Source: Gemmatimonadota bacterium (GTDB taxonomy: Bacteria; Latescibacterota; UBA2968; UBA8231). From it: a stretch of DNA of 16,203 bases. The notes below the pieces were generated by a model. It searched no databases. It had not been told where the DNA came from and worked only from the letters and a program-made list of their open reading frames with translations. Shown piece by piece: positions 6,654-14,522 of the stretch; position 1 is the first letter of the stretch; each line of letters opens with the position of its first letter. The stretch lies in NCBI GenBank assembly GCA_002712305.1, contig PATE01000046.1, forward strand, positions 1-16,203, in the 5' to 3' direction. The position numbers and the translations under genes are program-made.

Positions 6654-7682
6654 GTGCTTTTCATCGAAACCAGGGGCAGCTGGCGCGAGATGGGTCGTCA
6701 GATCGGCGACGCCTTCCCGGAGCAGCTGCGAAGCTGCATCGACTACTATGCAGCCTGGCTGGTGGCTGACCTCGACCGATACCGGCCTGCCATCGCCCAG
6801 ATCCGCGATCTGATCTCTGCCCACGTACCCGAGCTGATCGACGAGACGGCTGGCTTGGCAGAGTCCTCCGGGATCGACGAGGATACGCTGCTCGGTTATC
6901 GCTTCTTCAACGAGGTGAGAGAGCGGATTTCCGAAGGATGCTCCGTCGTCTACGTAGCCAACAGCGATGTAGGGCCGATCCTGGGTAGAAACTGCGACCT
7001 ATCCGCCACATTCGATCCCGACATTCAGCTCTGCCGGACCAGCCGACCGACGGATGGCCCTGACAGAATCACCACCACCTATCTGGGGATGGCAGGCGCT
7101 GTGGGTGTCAACGCATCGGGCCTGGGCATCGGCGGCGCCAGCGCACATACGCAGTCGCACTACGGTGTGGAAGGCCTGCCCGGCCAGATCCTCAATCTGC
7201 TGCTGATGGGCCGCTGCGGTTGTGTCGCCGAAGCGCGAGACCTGCTCTCGCGCCACGCCTTCCTGGGCAAAAGTCAGGTTCTGCTGACGGGGGACAGAGA
7301 CGGCGCGTCCGTCCTGTTCGAAATGGCCCCCGGGCGGACAGCCGAGCCGGTAGACCGGCCACCCGAACAGGACTGGCAGATCTGCACAAATTTCTTCCCC
7401 TCCGGCAGGATCCCCATCGATCCTGAGCCGATGTATCTGGAGAGCGCCTACGCCCGATTTGGTCGCATGTCGCACACTCTCGGTGCCGGCCTGGTCGAAC
7501 GATCCGTGTCCGGAATCCAACAGCTGCTCACCGACATCGCTCAGCCTGGGCTCTGCATCCCTCAGGATCACGTCACCCTTCAGACCGCCTACAGCCAGGT
7601 GATGGAACTGGCCACCGGCAGAATGCATATCCGGCCCGGCCACCCCGAGGATGCGTCATGGCAGGTGGTCGCCCTCACGTGA
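6654..7682 (+). CDS. C45-family Ntn-hydrolase (isopenicillin-N acyltransferase-like autoproteolytic hydrolase)
   Basis: 342 residues from a GTG start. The N-terminal 95 residues are helical and would form the short subunit. G95-C96-S97 (ISEGCSVVY) is the expected autocleavage site, leaving Cys96 as the N-terminal nucleophile, as in isopenicillin N acyltransferase. Further family signs are GRNCDL (111-116), the 'VGVNASGLGIGG' strand and RHAFLGKSQVLLTG. C45 enzymes cleave or transfer acyl groups on amide bonds such as beta-lactam precursors or N-acyl amino acids; the substrate here is unknown. No signal peptide, so probably cytoplasmic. It overlaps the next gene, implying translational coupling with an (alpha/alpha)6-barrel-like protein, an unusual partner. 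An amide-linked modified sugar would fit both, but that is inference. Confidence 0.82.
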   Translation: MLFIETRGSWREMGRQIGDAFPEQLRSCIDYYAAWLVADLDRYRPAIAQIRDLISAHVPELIDETAGLAESSGIDEDTLLGYRFFNEVRERISEGCSVVYVANSDVGPILGRNCDLSATFDPDIQLCRTSRPTDGPDRITTTYLGMAGAVGVNASGLGIGGASAHTQSHYGVEGLPGQILNLLLMGRCGCVAEARDLLSRHAFLGKSQVLLTGDRDGASVLFEMAPGRTAEPVDRPPEQDWQICTNFFPSGRIPIDPEPMYLESAYARFGRMSHTLGAGLVERSVSGIQQLLTDIAQPGLCIPQDHVTLQTAYSQVMELATGRMHIRPGHPEDASWQVVALT

Positions 7683-9088
7683 GCAGGCAAGCTTCGTCCC
7701 TCCTCAACCGGGTCTCTCGAGCCCTCGATATCCTGGTCGAGATCAGCGAACCCTTCGACGGCCTCTTCCCATCCATCATCAATCGTCGATCGCACGCCAT
7801 GCTCACCGAGCTGCCAGCGGCCATCGGGGGACAACGCGATGGCGATCGGGCGCACCTGGGGTCCAACCTGATCCACGACGAAGCGCTCCTGCAGACGATG
7901 TACGCCTTGGACGTTCCCGGTTATGTCACTGCCGCCGATCGGTATCTGGACAGATTTGCCACCCACTGCACTGACACGGTGAGTGGCCTGTTTCCCTGGG
8001 GAGAACATGCCTACTGGCATCTGGTCGACGACCGTCCCGGCAACAGCTACGGACTGGCTGGTCGGTCGAGCCTGCCAGCGCTGACGCACGATCACCTGCG
8101 GGCGACACCGCTGTGGCTGTGGGAAAAGCTGCACGGGATCCACCCCGGTTGTGTCGAGCGCTTCGCCGAGGGGTTGGACAACCACTGGGTCGACATCGAG
8201 CCAATCGAATACATCCGGCACGCCAACATCGATGGGGTCGAGCGGAACCCGGCCGGAGGGCGATCCTGCGACTTTCCCCGGCACAGCGGCTTCTACATCT
8301 GGGACCTGTCCTTCGCCTACGTGGGGACCGGTCGGTGTGACTTCCTCCAGCAGATCCGGGATTTCCTCGACTACTGGTGGAGTCGACGCCTCCCCGATGG
8401 GCTCTGTTTCACCGAGAGTCGTGTGCCCGAGGGAGAGATGTTCTGGGACCATCGCGGCGTCACCCAAACGCTGTCACTGGCCACGAGCCTGCTGGAGTCA
8501 GCGGATCTGATCGATGATGCGCAACCCGGGCTCGCCGCCGAAATGCGCTCTCGAGCTGCCGTCTACACGGACGGCTTCTTCGCAGCGCCCCACGATCTGG
8601 CGAAGGCCAGATTCGTCCTTGGCTATCGCCCGGACTCCGATAACATTTCGATGATGACCGTGTGGGGGAGCGTCTACGGCAAGACACCGGCCAGCTATAC
8701 GGCGGGATTGTGCCTGTGTCACTATCGGATCTCGCAGGACACGAGACTGCTCGAATTCGCCGAGGCGGCGGGCCGGTGCTACCTGAATGAGCCGTTTGCC
8801 CGGGACATCAACGTCCCCGGCATGGATGCGGGTATGGGTCTGGGACTTCTGGCCGACCTCTACGACATCACTGGTGAAGACCGGTGGCTGGAAGGCGGTC
8901 TGCGGCGAGCCGAAGAGATCGTCTCCCTGTACTTCGGCGACCGCGCGCTGCCATCGGGCGCCTCGGGGATCGCTTGGTACGAATCACAGATGGGTCCGAG
9001 TTTCCTGCTGCACGGACTGGCACGCCTCGCTCTTCAGGCGCTTCACGGTGTGGACTGTCCTCTGGGGGCCAACTACACCGGGCGTTGA
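7658..9088 (+). CDS. Uncharacterised (alpha/alpha)6-barrel-like protein (six-hairpin glycosidase/lyase type)
   Basis: 476 residues from ATG 7658 (GAGG 7 nt upstream), overlapping the C45 gene by 25 nt. GTG 7679, with AGGTGG 10 nt upstream and a 4-nt GTGA overlap, is an equally good start. The protein is rich in Trp, Tyr and His, with repeated helix-turn units: the WLWEKLHGIHPGCVERFAEGL, FYIWDLSFAY, FLDYWWSRRLPDGL and AGMGLGLLADLYDITGEDRWL regions. The last is the 'a.gl..ly..tgd..yl' pattern of alpha-hairpin toroids found in uronidases, epimerases and polysaccharide lyases. I recognise no specific family and no certain catalytic residue. No signal peptide. It converges on the heparinase-like gene across 55 nt. 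Carbohydrate action is inferred from fold and context. Confidence 0.8.
   Translation: MAGGRPHVSRQASSLLNRVSRALDILVEISEPFDGLFPSIINRRSHAMLTELPAAIGGQRDGDRAHLGSNLIHDEALLQTMYALDVPGYVTAADRYLDRFATHCTDTVSGLFPWGEHAYWHLVDDRPGNSYGLAGRSSLPALTHDHLRATPLWLWEKLHGIHPGCVERFAEGLDNHWVDIEPIEYIRHANIDGVERNPAGGRSCDFPRHSGFYIWDLSFAYVGTGRCDFLQQIRDFLDYWWSRRLPDGLCFTESRVPEGEMFWDHRGVTQTLSLATSLLESADLIDDAQPGLAAEMRSRAAVYTDGFFAAPHDLAKARFVLGYRPDSDNISMMTVWGSVYGKTPASYTAGLCLCHYRISQDTRLLEFAEAAGRCYLNEPFARDINVPGMDAGMGLGLLADLYDITGEDRWLEGGLRRAEEIVSLYFGDRALPSGASGIAWYESQMGPSFLLHGLARLALQALHGVDCPLGANYTGR
7663..7668 (+). promoter_or_regulatory. Alternative ribosome binding site AGGTGG inside the C45 gene
   Basis: AGGTGG lies 10 nt before GTG 7679. 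That start would overlap the TGA of the C45 gene by 4 nt (GTGA), a typical coupling arrangement. It competes with ATG 7658. Confidence 0.35.
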
Positions 9089-9143
9089 GGCCACGACATG
9101 ACGGGATGGCCTGTATTGGAAGCGATGCCGAAGACCTCGTCCG

Positions 9144-11597
9144 TCAGCTGGCGTCCGAAGCGCAGCCGTTGGCGTCGATCCAGGTGACACCATCCTGCTG
9201 CGGATCGGTGTCACCGACGTGAACCATACGAGGCCCGGTATCCGACCCTGTACCGTCTGACCCTGGAATGTCCGAAGCCGGCAGCTGCACAACGAGCTCT
9301 GCTGCTGCTGACACCCCCTCTGTATTGATGCCGCTGCCGTCGGCGTCGACGAGAATCGTGTAGGCCCCGTCCGGTGTCTCCAAGCGGGCGCCACGGTGTC
9401 CGGGGATGTCGAGGGTGACCACGCGAGGTGGCGCCTCGTCGAGACGATGCGGACACAGGACGGTGAGGAAGGTGTCCTGTGACTGAGGCATCTCCGAACC
9501 CACGTTGAGGTGGTAACGTGCCGCCTCCTCGGGGATCTCGCTCTCGTCGGCGTATCCGTAAGGCATGAGATCCCAGCCTTCGTACGACCGGAATCGCAAC
9601 TCCTGGGAGTGACAGAAGCTCACATGCAGTCCCGCACGTTCGTATCGCAGTTGCGCCGTGCGCGCCTCGACGTCCACATCGATGGGCCGCACGCCGTGCA
9701 GGTGCCACGTCCACATGGCCTCATACGTGGGTACCATGCGGTCGACGATGACGAACCACCGGTAGTCGAGAAACAGAACCGACCGCCGATAGGAACTCAC
9801 GAGACCGCCGTAGGCTGACGACGCGTCGCCCGTGGCGAAGGCGAGCCGGTCGTCGGCGTGGAAGGCGACGAACTGCCCCGTCGCTTGTTCGCTGCGCACG
9901 ATCTGGCCCGCCCCATCGAAAGTGACTGCACAGTGCGCCTTGGTCTGCCGGGTCCAGCCGTGGTGGTGGGCGCTGCCGTAGAGATTGTACAGACCGGACG
10001 GTACAGCGAGGGGTTCGCCGAAGGCCTCGATAGAGAAGCTGTTCTGATCGGCGTGGGAGTGGGACACACTTCCGTACGGTGAGCAACGCATCATGAATCG
10101 GATGTCGTTGTTTGGCTCCAGCAGATTCGCTCGCATCGCCAGCCAGCCGATATCGGCAAAGACCCGGGCCGCCGTCGTCGGCAGTTGGGCATCTTGCGGT
10201 GGCGTTGGCGGCGTGAGAAACGACAGCGGCGAGTAGAGCCCCTGGGACTCGACGATCGTTCCGCCGCAGGCATCGAGAATCTGCTCAGCGTGTCGCAGGT
10301 AACGCCCGTCACCATAAACGCGCCCCAGGTGTCTCTGGATGCCGTAGCTGGACCGCACCGATCCGGTGCCGTTGGTGCGTCCGTCACCAAAGGGCACCAT
10401 GTAGGCATTTGGCGGCACGCACAGAAGACGCCACTCGCCGTGATTGCGGAAGAAGGCCTTCTGGTAGAGGTCGACGCCCGCCGCCTCCCGCAGACCGAAG
10501 AGAAAGTGGTAGAAGAGGTAGCAGTAGACGGACGAATACGACACGCCCTGCGCCCATCCACCCTCGCGGCCGCCCCACCACGGAAACATGGCCACACACG
10601 TGGGCAGAATGAAGTCAAACCACGCAGGCGCGTCGTCGCACTCTCCCGCCAGCACGATGCCGCATTCGCCGAGGAATCCCGTCAGCCGGCCCGAGTGATT
10701 GTCAGAGCCCGTCACGCCGTAGTCGGCCCGATGGAAGCGGGCCATGGTCGAGTTGCCGCGACCGCGCAATGCCTCCCGCACGGTGGCCCGCTCGGCGTCG
10801 CTCATCACGTCGTGAGCCCAGTCGTAGGCGCGCGGTCCGAGATTGATCACCGACATGTGGGGCTCGTTGTTGTGGATCGTGGACGTTGAGCCCTCTACAT
10901 CCCAGCGTGCAAACTCAAGGAGCCGCTCGACGGCAGCCTCGCCGAAGCCGGGCGCACGCTGCATCCCGTCGATCAGGTGAACGAGAGCAAACAACTGGGC
11001 GTCCTGACCGAATTGGCGCGAGTGCTTCATCGCGTCCTTCCAGATCGCGCCCCAGGCCTCGGTGTCGCGCTGACGGTCGGGGAGGAAGGGCGGCTCCGTC
11101 ATCAGGAAGTTCGCCGCCAGCCGCTCATCGGCGTGTCTTCTCATAACAGCCCATTCCTCTCGCAGGTCGCCATCGTGACAGGCATCACGGAAGGCATCCA
11201 GACGGGATGCGGGCAGAAGGTGTCGGGGCCGGGCTGTGCCGATGCGCGCCACCACCTCGCGGCCGTCGGGTATGGATTCGTTCACCGTACCCTCGGTGAG
11301 ATGGAACCGGAAGGTCTCGCTCCAGCGGTCGTCCTGGCCTGCGCCGAGTGCCCGCCAGGCCCAGTAGTGCGTACCGGGCTCGCGCGCGTCGGGGCAGACC
11401 CACAGACAGCGGCCGGTCACCGTGTAGGTGCGGGTCTCCTGAGATGTGAGGGCCGGATCCGGCCCAACCTTCAGTTCATATGACGTGGCGCCCTCGACGG
11501 GCCGCCAGACGAAGCCGGTGGGATTGAAGTCGGCCACCGCGTCGTGTTGTGGGCGCCGTACGTCGACAAGGGGGTTGGGAGATCGGTGCTCTTTCAT
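9144..11597 (-). CDS. DUF4962 / heparinase II/III-family polysaccharide lyase-like protein
   Basis: 817 residues. Residues 29-100 form an Fn3-like domain ('FVWRPVEGATSYEL', 'YWAWRALG..WSETFRF') as in DUF4962 proteins. Residues 120-490 are an (alpha/alpha) toroid with SDNHSG (298-303) and GGWAQGVSY (346-354), candidate sites for the catalytic His and Tyr. The beta-sandwich part carries HSHADQNSF (513-521) and AHCAVTFDG (554-562), hallmarks of heparinase II/III, PL15, PL17 and related lyases that cleave uronic-acid-containing polysaccharides by beta-elimination. No signal peptide is seen, and an in-frame stop about 25 nt upstream blocks extension, so it may act in the cytoplasm on imported oligosaccharides. 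No ribosome site precedes ATG 11597. It lies 49 nt after the secreted dehydrogenase gene, probably in the same transcript. The tail is Gly/Asp/Ser-rich. Confidence 0.88.
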   Translation of the reverse strand: MKEHRSPNPLVDVRRPQHDAVADFNPTGFVWRPVEGATSYELKVGPDPALTSQETRTYTVTGRCLWVCPDAREPGTHYWAWRALGAGQDDRWSETFRFHLTEGTVNESIPDGREVVARIGTARPRHLLPASRLDAFRDACHDGDLREEWAVMRRHADERLAANFLMTEPPFLPDRQRDTEAWGAIWKDAMKHSRQFGQDAQLFALVHLIDGMQRAPGFGEAAVERLLEFARWDVEGSTSTIHNNEPHMSVINLGPRAYDWAHDVMSDAERATVREALRGRGNSTMARFHRADYGVTGSDNHSGRLTGFLGECGIVLAGECDDAPAWFDFILPTCVAMFPWWGGREGGWAQGVSYSSVYCYLFYHFLFGLREAAGVDLYQKAFFRNHGEWRLLCVPPNAYMVPFGDGRTNGTGSVRSSYGIQRHLGRVYGDGRYLRHAEQILDACGGTIVESQGLYSPLSFLTPPTPPQDAQLPTTAARVFADIGWLAMRANLLEPNNDIRFMMRCSPYGSVSHSHADQNSFSIEAFGEPLAVPSGLYNLYGSAHHHGWTRQTKAHCAVTFDGAGQIVRSEQATGQFVAFHADDRLAFATGDASSAYGGLVSSYRRSVLFLDYRWFVIVDRMVPTYEAMWTWHLHGVRPIDVDVEARTAQLRYERAGLHVSFCHSQELRFRSYEGWDLMPYGYADESEIPEEAARYHLNVGSEMPQSQDTFLTVLCPHRLDEAPPRVVTLDIPGHRGARLETPDGAYTILVDADGSGINTEGVSAAAELVVQLPASDIPGSDGTGSDTGPRMVHVGDTDPQQDGVTWIDANGCASDAS

Positions 11598-11646
11598 GGT
11601 CCAGGGGGGAGCGCCAGCTCAGGCGTGCCGGCGGCTCCGACCCACA

Positions 11647-14010
11647 TCATCGCACAAGTACGAGTTTGCGAGACGTCTCCAACTCTCCAGCCTGCAATCT
11701 GTACAGATAAACGCCACTGGCCACCGGCTGTCCCGCATCATTGAGCGCATCCCATCGGGTCTGATGCGCGCCGGCCACCAGGGCTTCGTCGACGAGATCG
11801 GCTACGACCTGGCCCGACAGATTGTAGATCCGCAGGCGCACGCGGTCGGTGGCCGGAACGACGAACTCAATGACCGTATCGCTGTTGAAGGGGTTGGGAT
11901 AACTCTGCGCCAGCGCAAAAGCGGATGGAGACGTCGATGTTTCGTCGGCGATCGCTGTGGGTGTCGCGACACCCTCCAATCGAATCTCATCCAGATACAT
12001 GGCCGCATAGAAGTCGCCGCCGAAGGTGACCTCCTTCAGTGGCGCTGCCGGTCCGAACCGCGTCAGAGGGATCTTCACCCTCTGCCAATCCCTCGCGGTC
12101 GGATCAACATATCCTTCATCGACTAGATTGATCAGATGACCAAATATGTAGAGGCTGAACTTCTCGCCCCGCCACCAGTCATCGATCCCAGCATGGAAGG
12201 CGAAACTGATATCACTGTAACCGCTCGGGTCGACAGGGTCTGGGGGGCGGAAGCGGAGGACCCAGTCCCAGTCGCCGGCAATCGTGCGGAATAAGACGGA
12301 CCTCTCGCCCCTGAAGACGAACTCGTCGTTCTGCAGATTAAAGGGGCGCGTCGTGAAGGCGGTCTTGTTGGCAAGGGTCCAACCGGCGGCCAACTCATCG
12401 TCGTAAATGACATAGTCCTCGACCTGCCTGTCGGGTAACACCGCGATCTGCCACGCCATGTGGACATCCTGTTCCTCGGTGGCATTCGACGGATGAACAC
12501 GCACCCTCACCCTCTTGAGGCCGGGACGCAGGCTCGGGGGCACGACCATGCGATACTGGAGTCGGAAGTCCGCATCGCCTGTCGGAGAGAGTGCAACATC
12601 GGAGGGGCCGCCTATCTGACTCAAGTCGGCCGTCACCTCAAGGGGAGAGCCATCCGCAGGTGAGCGCTCGACATGGACCAAGGCATCGATGTCCAGTGGC
12701 GTACCGACGGTGAGCGAGTCGGGCATGTTGTGGCGCTGCCAATCGGCGACCACCGGCCCATGGTCGATCCGCAGGATCATCAGGTTGTCGTCGTCACTGG
12801 TGACATAGAGGCTGCCATCGGCATCGGTGATCAGGCCATGGGGACGGCCCCAGACATCCTCGATGTCGACGCCTGCCTGGAAACCGGTGATGAAGTCTGC
12901 AACTCGGGCCTGGCTGCCATCCGGTTCGGCGAACAGGGCAACGACCGAATACCCCTCGACGGGGGCCAGGTAGGCGTGACCCGCATGCAGCGCGACAAAA
13001 GCAGCGTGCCGGTATCGCGTTGGAAACTGCTCGTGATCGTAGAAGTGAATACCCATGGGTGCCGTATGGCCCGGAAGCAGGACCGCCGGCCGCTCCATGG
13101 TGGCAACGCGGGCCGAGTCGGCTGCCGTGATCGGTAGAAGTTCGCGATAACTTGGGTTGGTGAAATCGGTCCAGGACTGATAGCCGTAAGCCAGGGGCGT
13201 GCCATAGAATCCACCGTCGCGAATCACGTCGACCCACTCCGGAGGGGAAGCGATCCCTTCATGCTGGTGGCCGTTGTTCGTCCCCCACAGTTCTCCCGTA
13301 GTGGGGTGGATGGCCATGCCGATGACATTTCGCACACCCGATGCGAAAACTCGACGCCCGGAACCGTCGAGGTTGAACTGCAGAATCGTACCGCGTTCCA
13401 AACCCTCGGTGCGACACATATCGCAAGGCCAGCCGACACTCAGATACATCTTGCCGCCAGGTTCATCGATCACCAGGGTGCGTGTGGAGTGCCACCCGCC
13501 GGTGGGGATGTTGCTGACGAAGACCTCCCGTTTCTCATAGATGCCGTCGTCATCTTCATCGCGATAACGAAGGATGCGCGGACTGTCCCCGACATAGAGA
13601 TCGCCCTGGAAGAATTGGAGAGACTGGGGCCGTTCGAAGTTTGTCGCCACCACGATCGCTTCATCCGCTACACCATCTCCATCGCGATCAGGCAGTGCCA
13701 GGATCTCATCGGCGTTCATGTTGGCCACATGCAGAACGCCGTCGTCATCGAAGGCCATGAAGCGAGGACGATGGAAGGATTTAAAAGCCGCGTAGACACT
13801 GGCGCTGAATCCCGGGGGCAGGTTGAGGGTCAGATCCTGGGGTAGATGATCGAACTGCGGTGGGATGTGGACACGAACGGGCTGCAGACCCAGATCGATG
13901 CGTGGCGTGAGCTGATACGTGCCTGGTGGATAGGCTTCCTGTGCATCCGCCGCTGAGCCAACAAGGAAAGCCACTAACAAAGTGACAGCTCTTCGACGTT
14001 GCGAACCCAT
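11647..14010 (-). CDS. Secreted glucose/sorbosone dehydrogenase-like propeller with CBM-like and Por/FlgD-like sorting domains
   Basis: 787 residues with AAGGAG (14015-14020) 4 nt before the ATG. A Sec signal peptide (RRR, then hydrophobic 8-20) probably ends at A21-D-A23|Q24. Residues 60-420 are a sorbosone/glucose dehydrogenase propeller: H174 (GGWHSTR) at the catalytic His position, MYLSVGWPCDMC, and the 'HTAPMGIHFYD..QFPTRYRHAAFVALH' region (315-342). Two Asp-rich loops (DRDGDGVADE 108-117, DEDDDG 151-156) may bind calcium. Residues about 530-680 (VIYDDELAAGW to YLDEIRLEG) look like a carbohydrate-binding beta-sandwich. Residues 703-787 (SYPNPFN, LRIYNLSGQVV, SGVYLYRL, RKLVLVR) are an FlgD-like/type A Por-secretion C-terminal domain. 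These enzymes oxidise sugars with PQQ. The propeller plus binding domain plus sorting tail suggests surface display or secretion. Confidence 0.88.
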   Translation of the reverse strand: MGSQRRRAVTLLVAFLVGSAADAQEAYPPGTYQLTPRIDLGLQPVRVHIPPQFDHLPQDLTLNLPPGFSASVYAAFKSFHRPRFMAFDDDGVLHVANMNADEILALPDRDGDGVADEAIVVATNFERPQSLQFFQGDLYVGDSPRILRYRDEDDDGIYEKREVFVSNIPTGGWHSTRTLVIDEPGGKMYLSVGWPCDMCRTEGLERGTILQFNLDGSGRRVFASGVRNVIGMAIHPTTGELWGTNNGHQHEGIASPPEWVDVIRDGGFYGTPLAYGYQSWTDFTNPSYRELLPITAADSARVATMERPAVLLPGHTAPMGIHFYDHEQFPTRYRHAAFVALHAGHAYLAPVEGYSVVALFAEPDGSQARVADFITGFQAGVDIEDVWGRPHGLITDADGSLYVTSDDDNLMILRIDHGPVVADWQRHNMPDSLTVGTPLDIDALVHVERSPADGSPLEVTADLSQIGGPSDVALSPTGDADFRLQYRMVVPPSLRPGLKRVRVRVHPSNATEEQDVHMAWQIAVLPDRQVEDYVIYDDELAAGWTLANKTAFTTRPFNLQNDEFVFRGERSVLFRTIAGDWDWVLRFRPPDPVDPSGYSDISFAFHAGIDDWWRGEKFSLYIFGHLINLVDEGYVDPTARDWQRVKIPLTRFGPAAPLKEVTFGGDFYAAMYLDEIRLEGVATPTAIADETSTSPSAFALAQSYPNPFNSDTVIEFVVPATDRVRLRIYNLSGQVVADLVDEALVAGAHQTRWDALNDAGQPVASGVYLYRLQAGELETSRKLVLVR

Positions 14011-14014
14011 GAGT

Positions 14015-14020
14015 CTCCTT
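14015..14020 (-). promoter_or_regulatory. Ribosome binding site AAGGAG for the secreted dehydrogenase
   Basis: Strong AAGGAG on the minus strand, 4 nt before ATG 14010. Confidence 0.6.
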
Positions 14021-14142
14021 CAGGGTGAGGCTGTGATTTCGACCGACGTAGGCTGGACAGAATCCAATACTATTTATGAAGAGTAATCCGGCTTGCCACC
14101 GCAAACAGTTTTTTTCAGAGCGACGTTGTCACATCAAACGGC

Positions 14143-14517
14143 TCAATAGCTGCCGAAGTCCCGAACCGTCTGCCGCATGGCCTCGTAGTTTTCGAGCGTC
14201 GTGCCCGGTTGTACGACGTTGCTCGTGGCGATGACCAGGCCACCACCTGGGGCCGCGTGCTCGATGCGTAGCGCACTTCCTCCCGCACGGTACTGGCCGG
14301 TTCCTCGATCAGGCTGTGGCAGGACACGCCACCGAAGAGGCACAACTCATCGTGACCTCCTTCGCGGTCAATCCACGAGAAAGGTCCCGTCGTCTGCAAT
14401 CGAGGGTGTTCGACATCTGCTGGCACAACGGGCACGCGCACATAGTCCCATTCCCGGGCCAAAGGCAACTCGACAGTCGGCGCAGTAGTCGGCGACGACG
14501 CGATCTCGTGGCTTCAC
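14143..14517 (-). pseudogene. Decayed uroporphyrinogen decarboxylase (URO-D) family gene fragment with frameshifts
   Basis: About 125 codons against roughly 350 for the family. From GTG 14517, 5 nt past the PhyH stop, the frame reads VKPRDRVVAD, like a URO-D N-terminus, then loses sense and stops near 14369. Another frame gives LCLFGGVSCHSLI then STVREEVR (about 14345-14270). The first frame resumes with LRIEHAAPGGGLVIATSN and ends ENYEAMRQTVRDFGSY at the stop at 14143. Joined, the last two pieces match the URO-D C-terminus ('GG.......tp..VreEVr.....apgGGl..a.s...qp....en..am'). The middle of the gene seems deleted, with a frameshift near 14270. It is a relic, or part of it an assembly error; the missing centre argues for real decay. 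The neighbouring URO-D gene (15396 onward) looks intact as far as it can be seen. Confidence 0.55.
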
Positions 14518-14522
14518 ATTGC

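Noticed and set aside
6315-6824. 169-residue minus-strand open frame spanning the divergent gap
   Set aside because: Overlaps the start of the C45 gene antisense, has no family character, and crosses the 15-bp repeats.
7589-8467. 292-residue minus-strand open frame
   Set aside because: Antisense to the barrel protein, a typical high-GC shadow frame rich in Val, Gly and Asp.
9089-9111. GGCCA...TGGCC inverted repeat as a terminator between convergent genes
   Set aside because: Only a 5-bp stem with a 13-nt loop and no T-run; not enough for an intrinsic terminator call.
14101-14116. T-run (seven Ts) as a terminator
   Set aside because: No GC-rich hairpin precedes it on the plus strand, and the neighbouring genes are on the minus strand.
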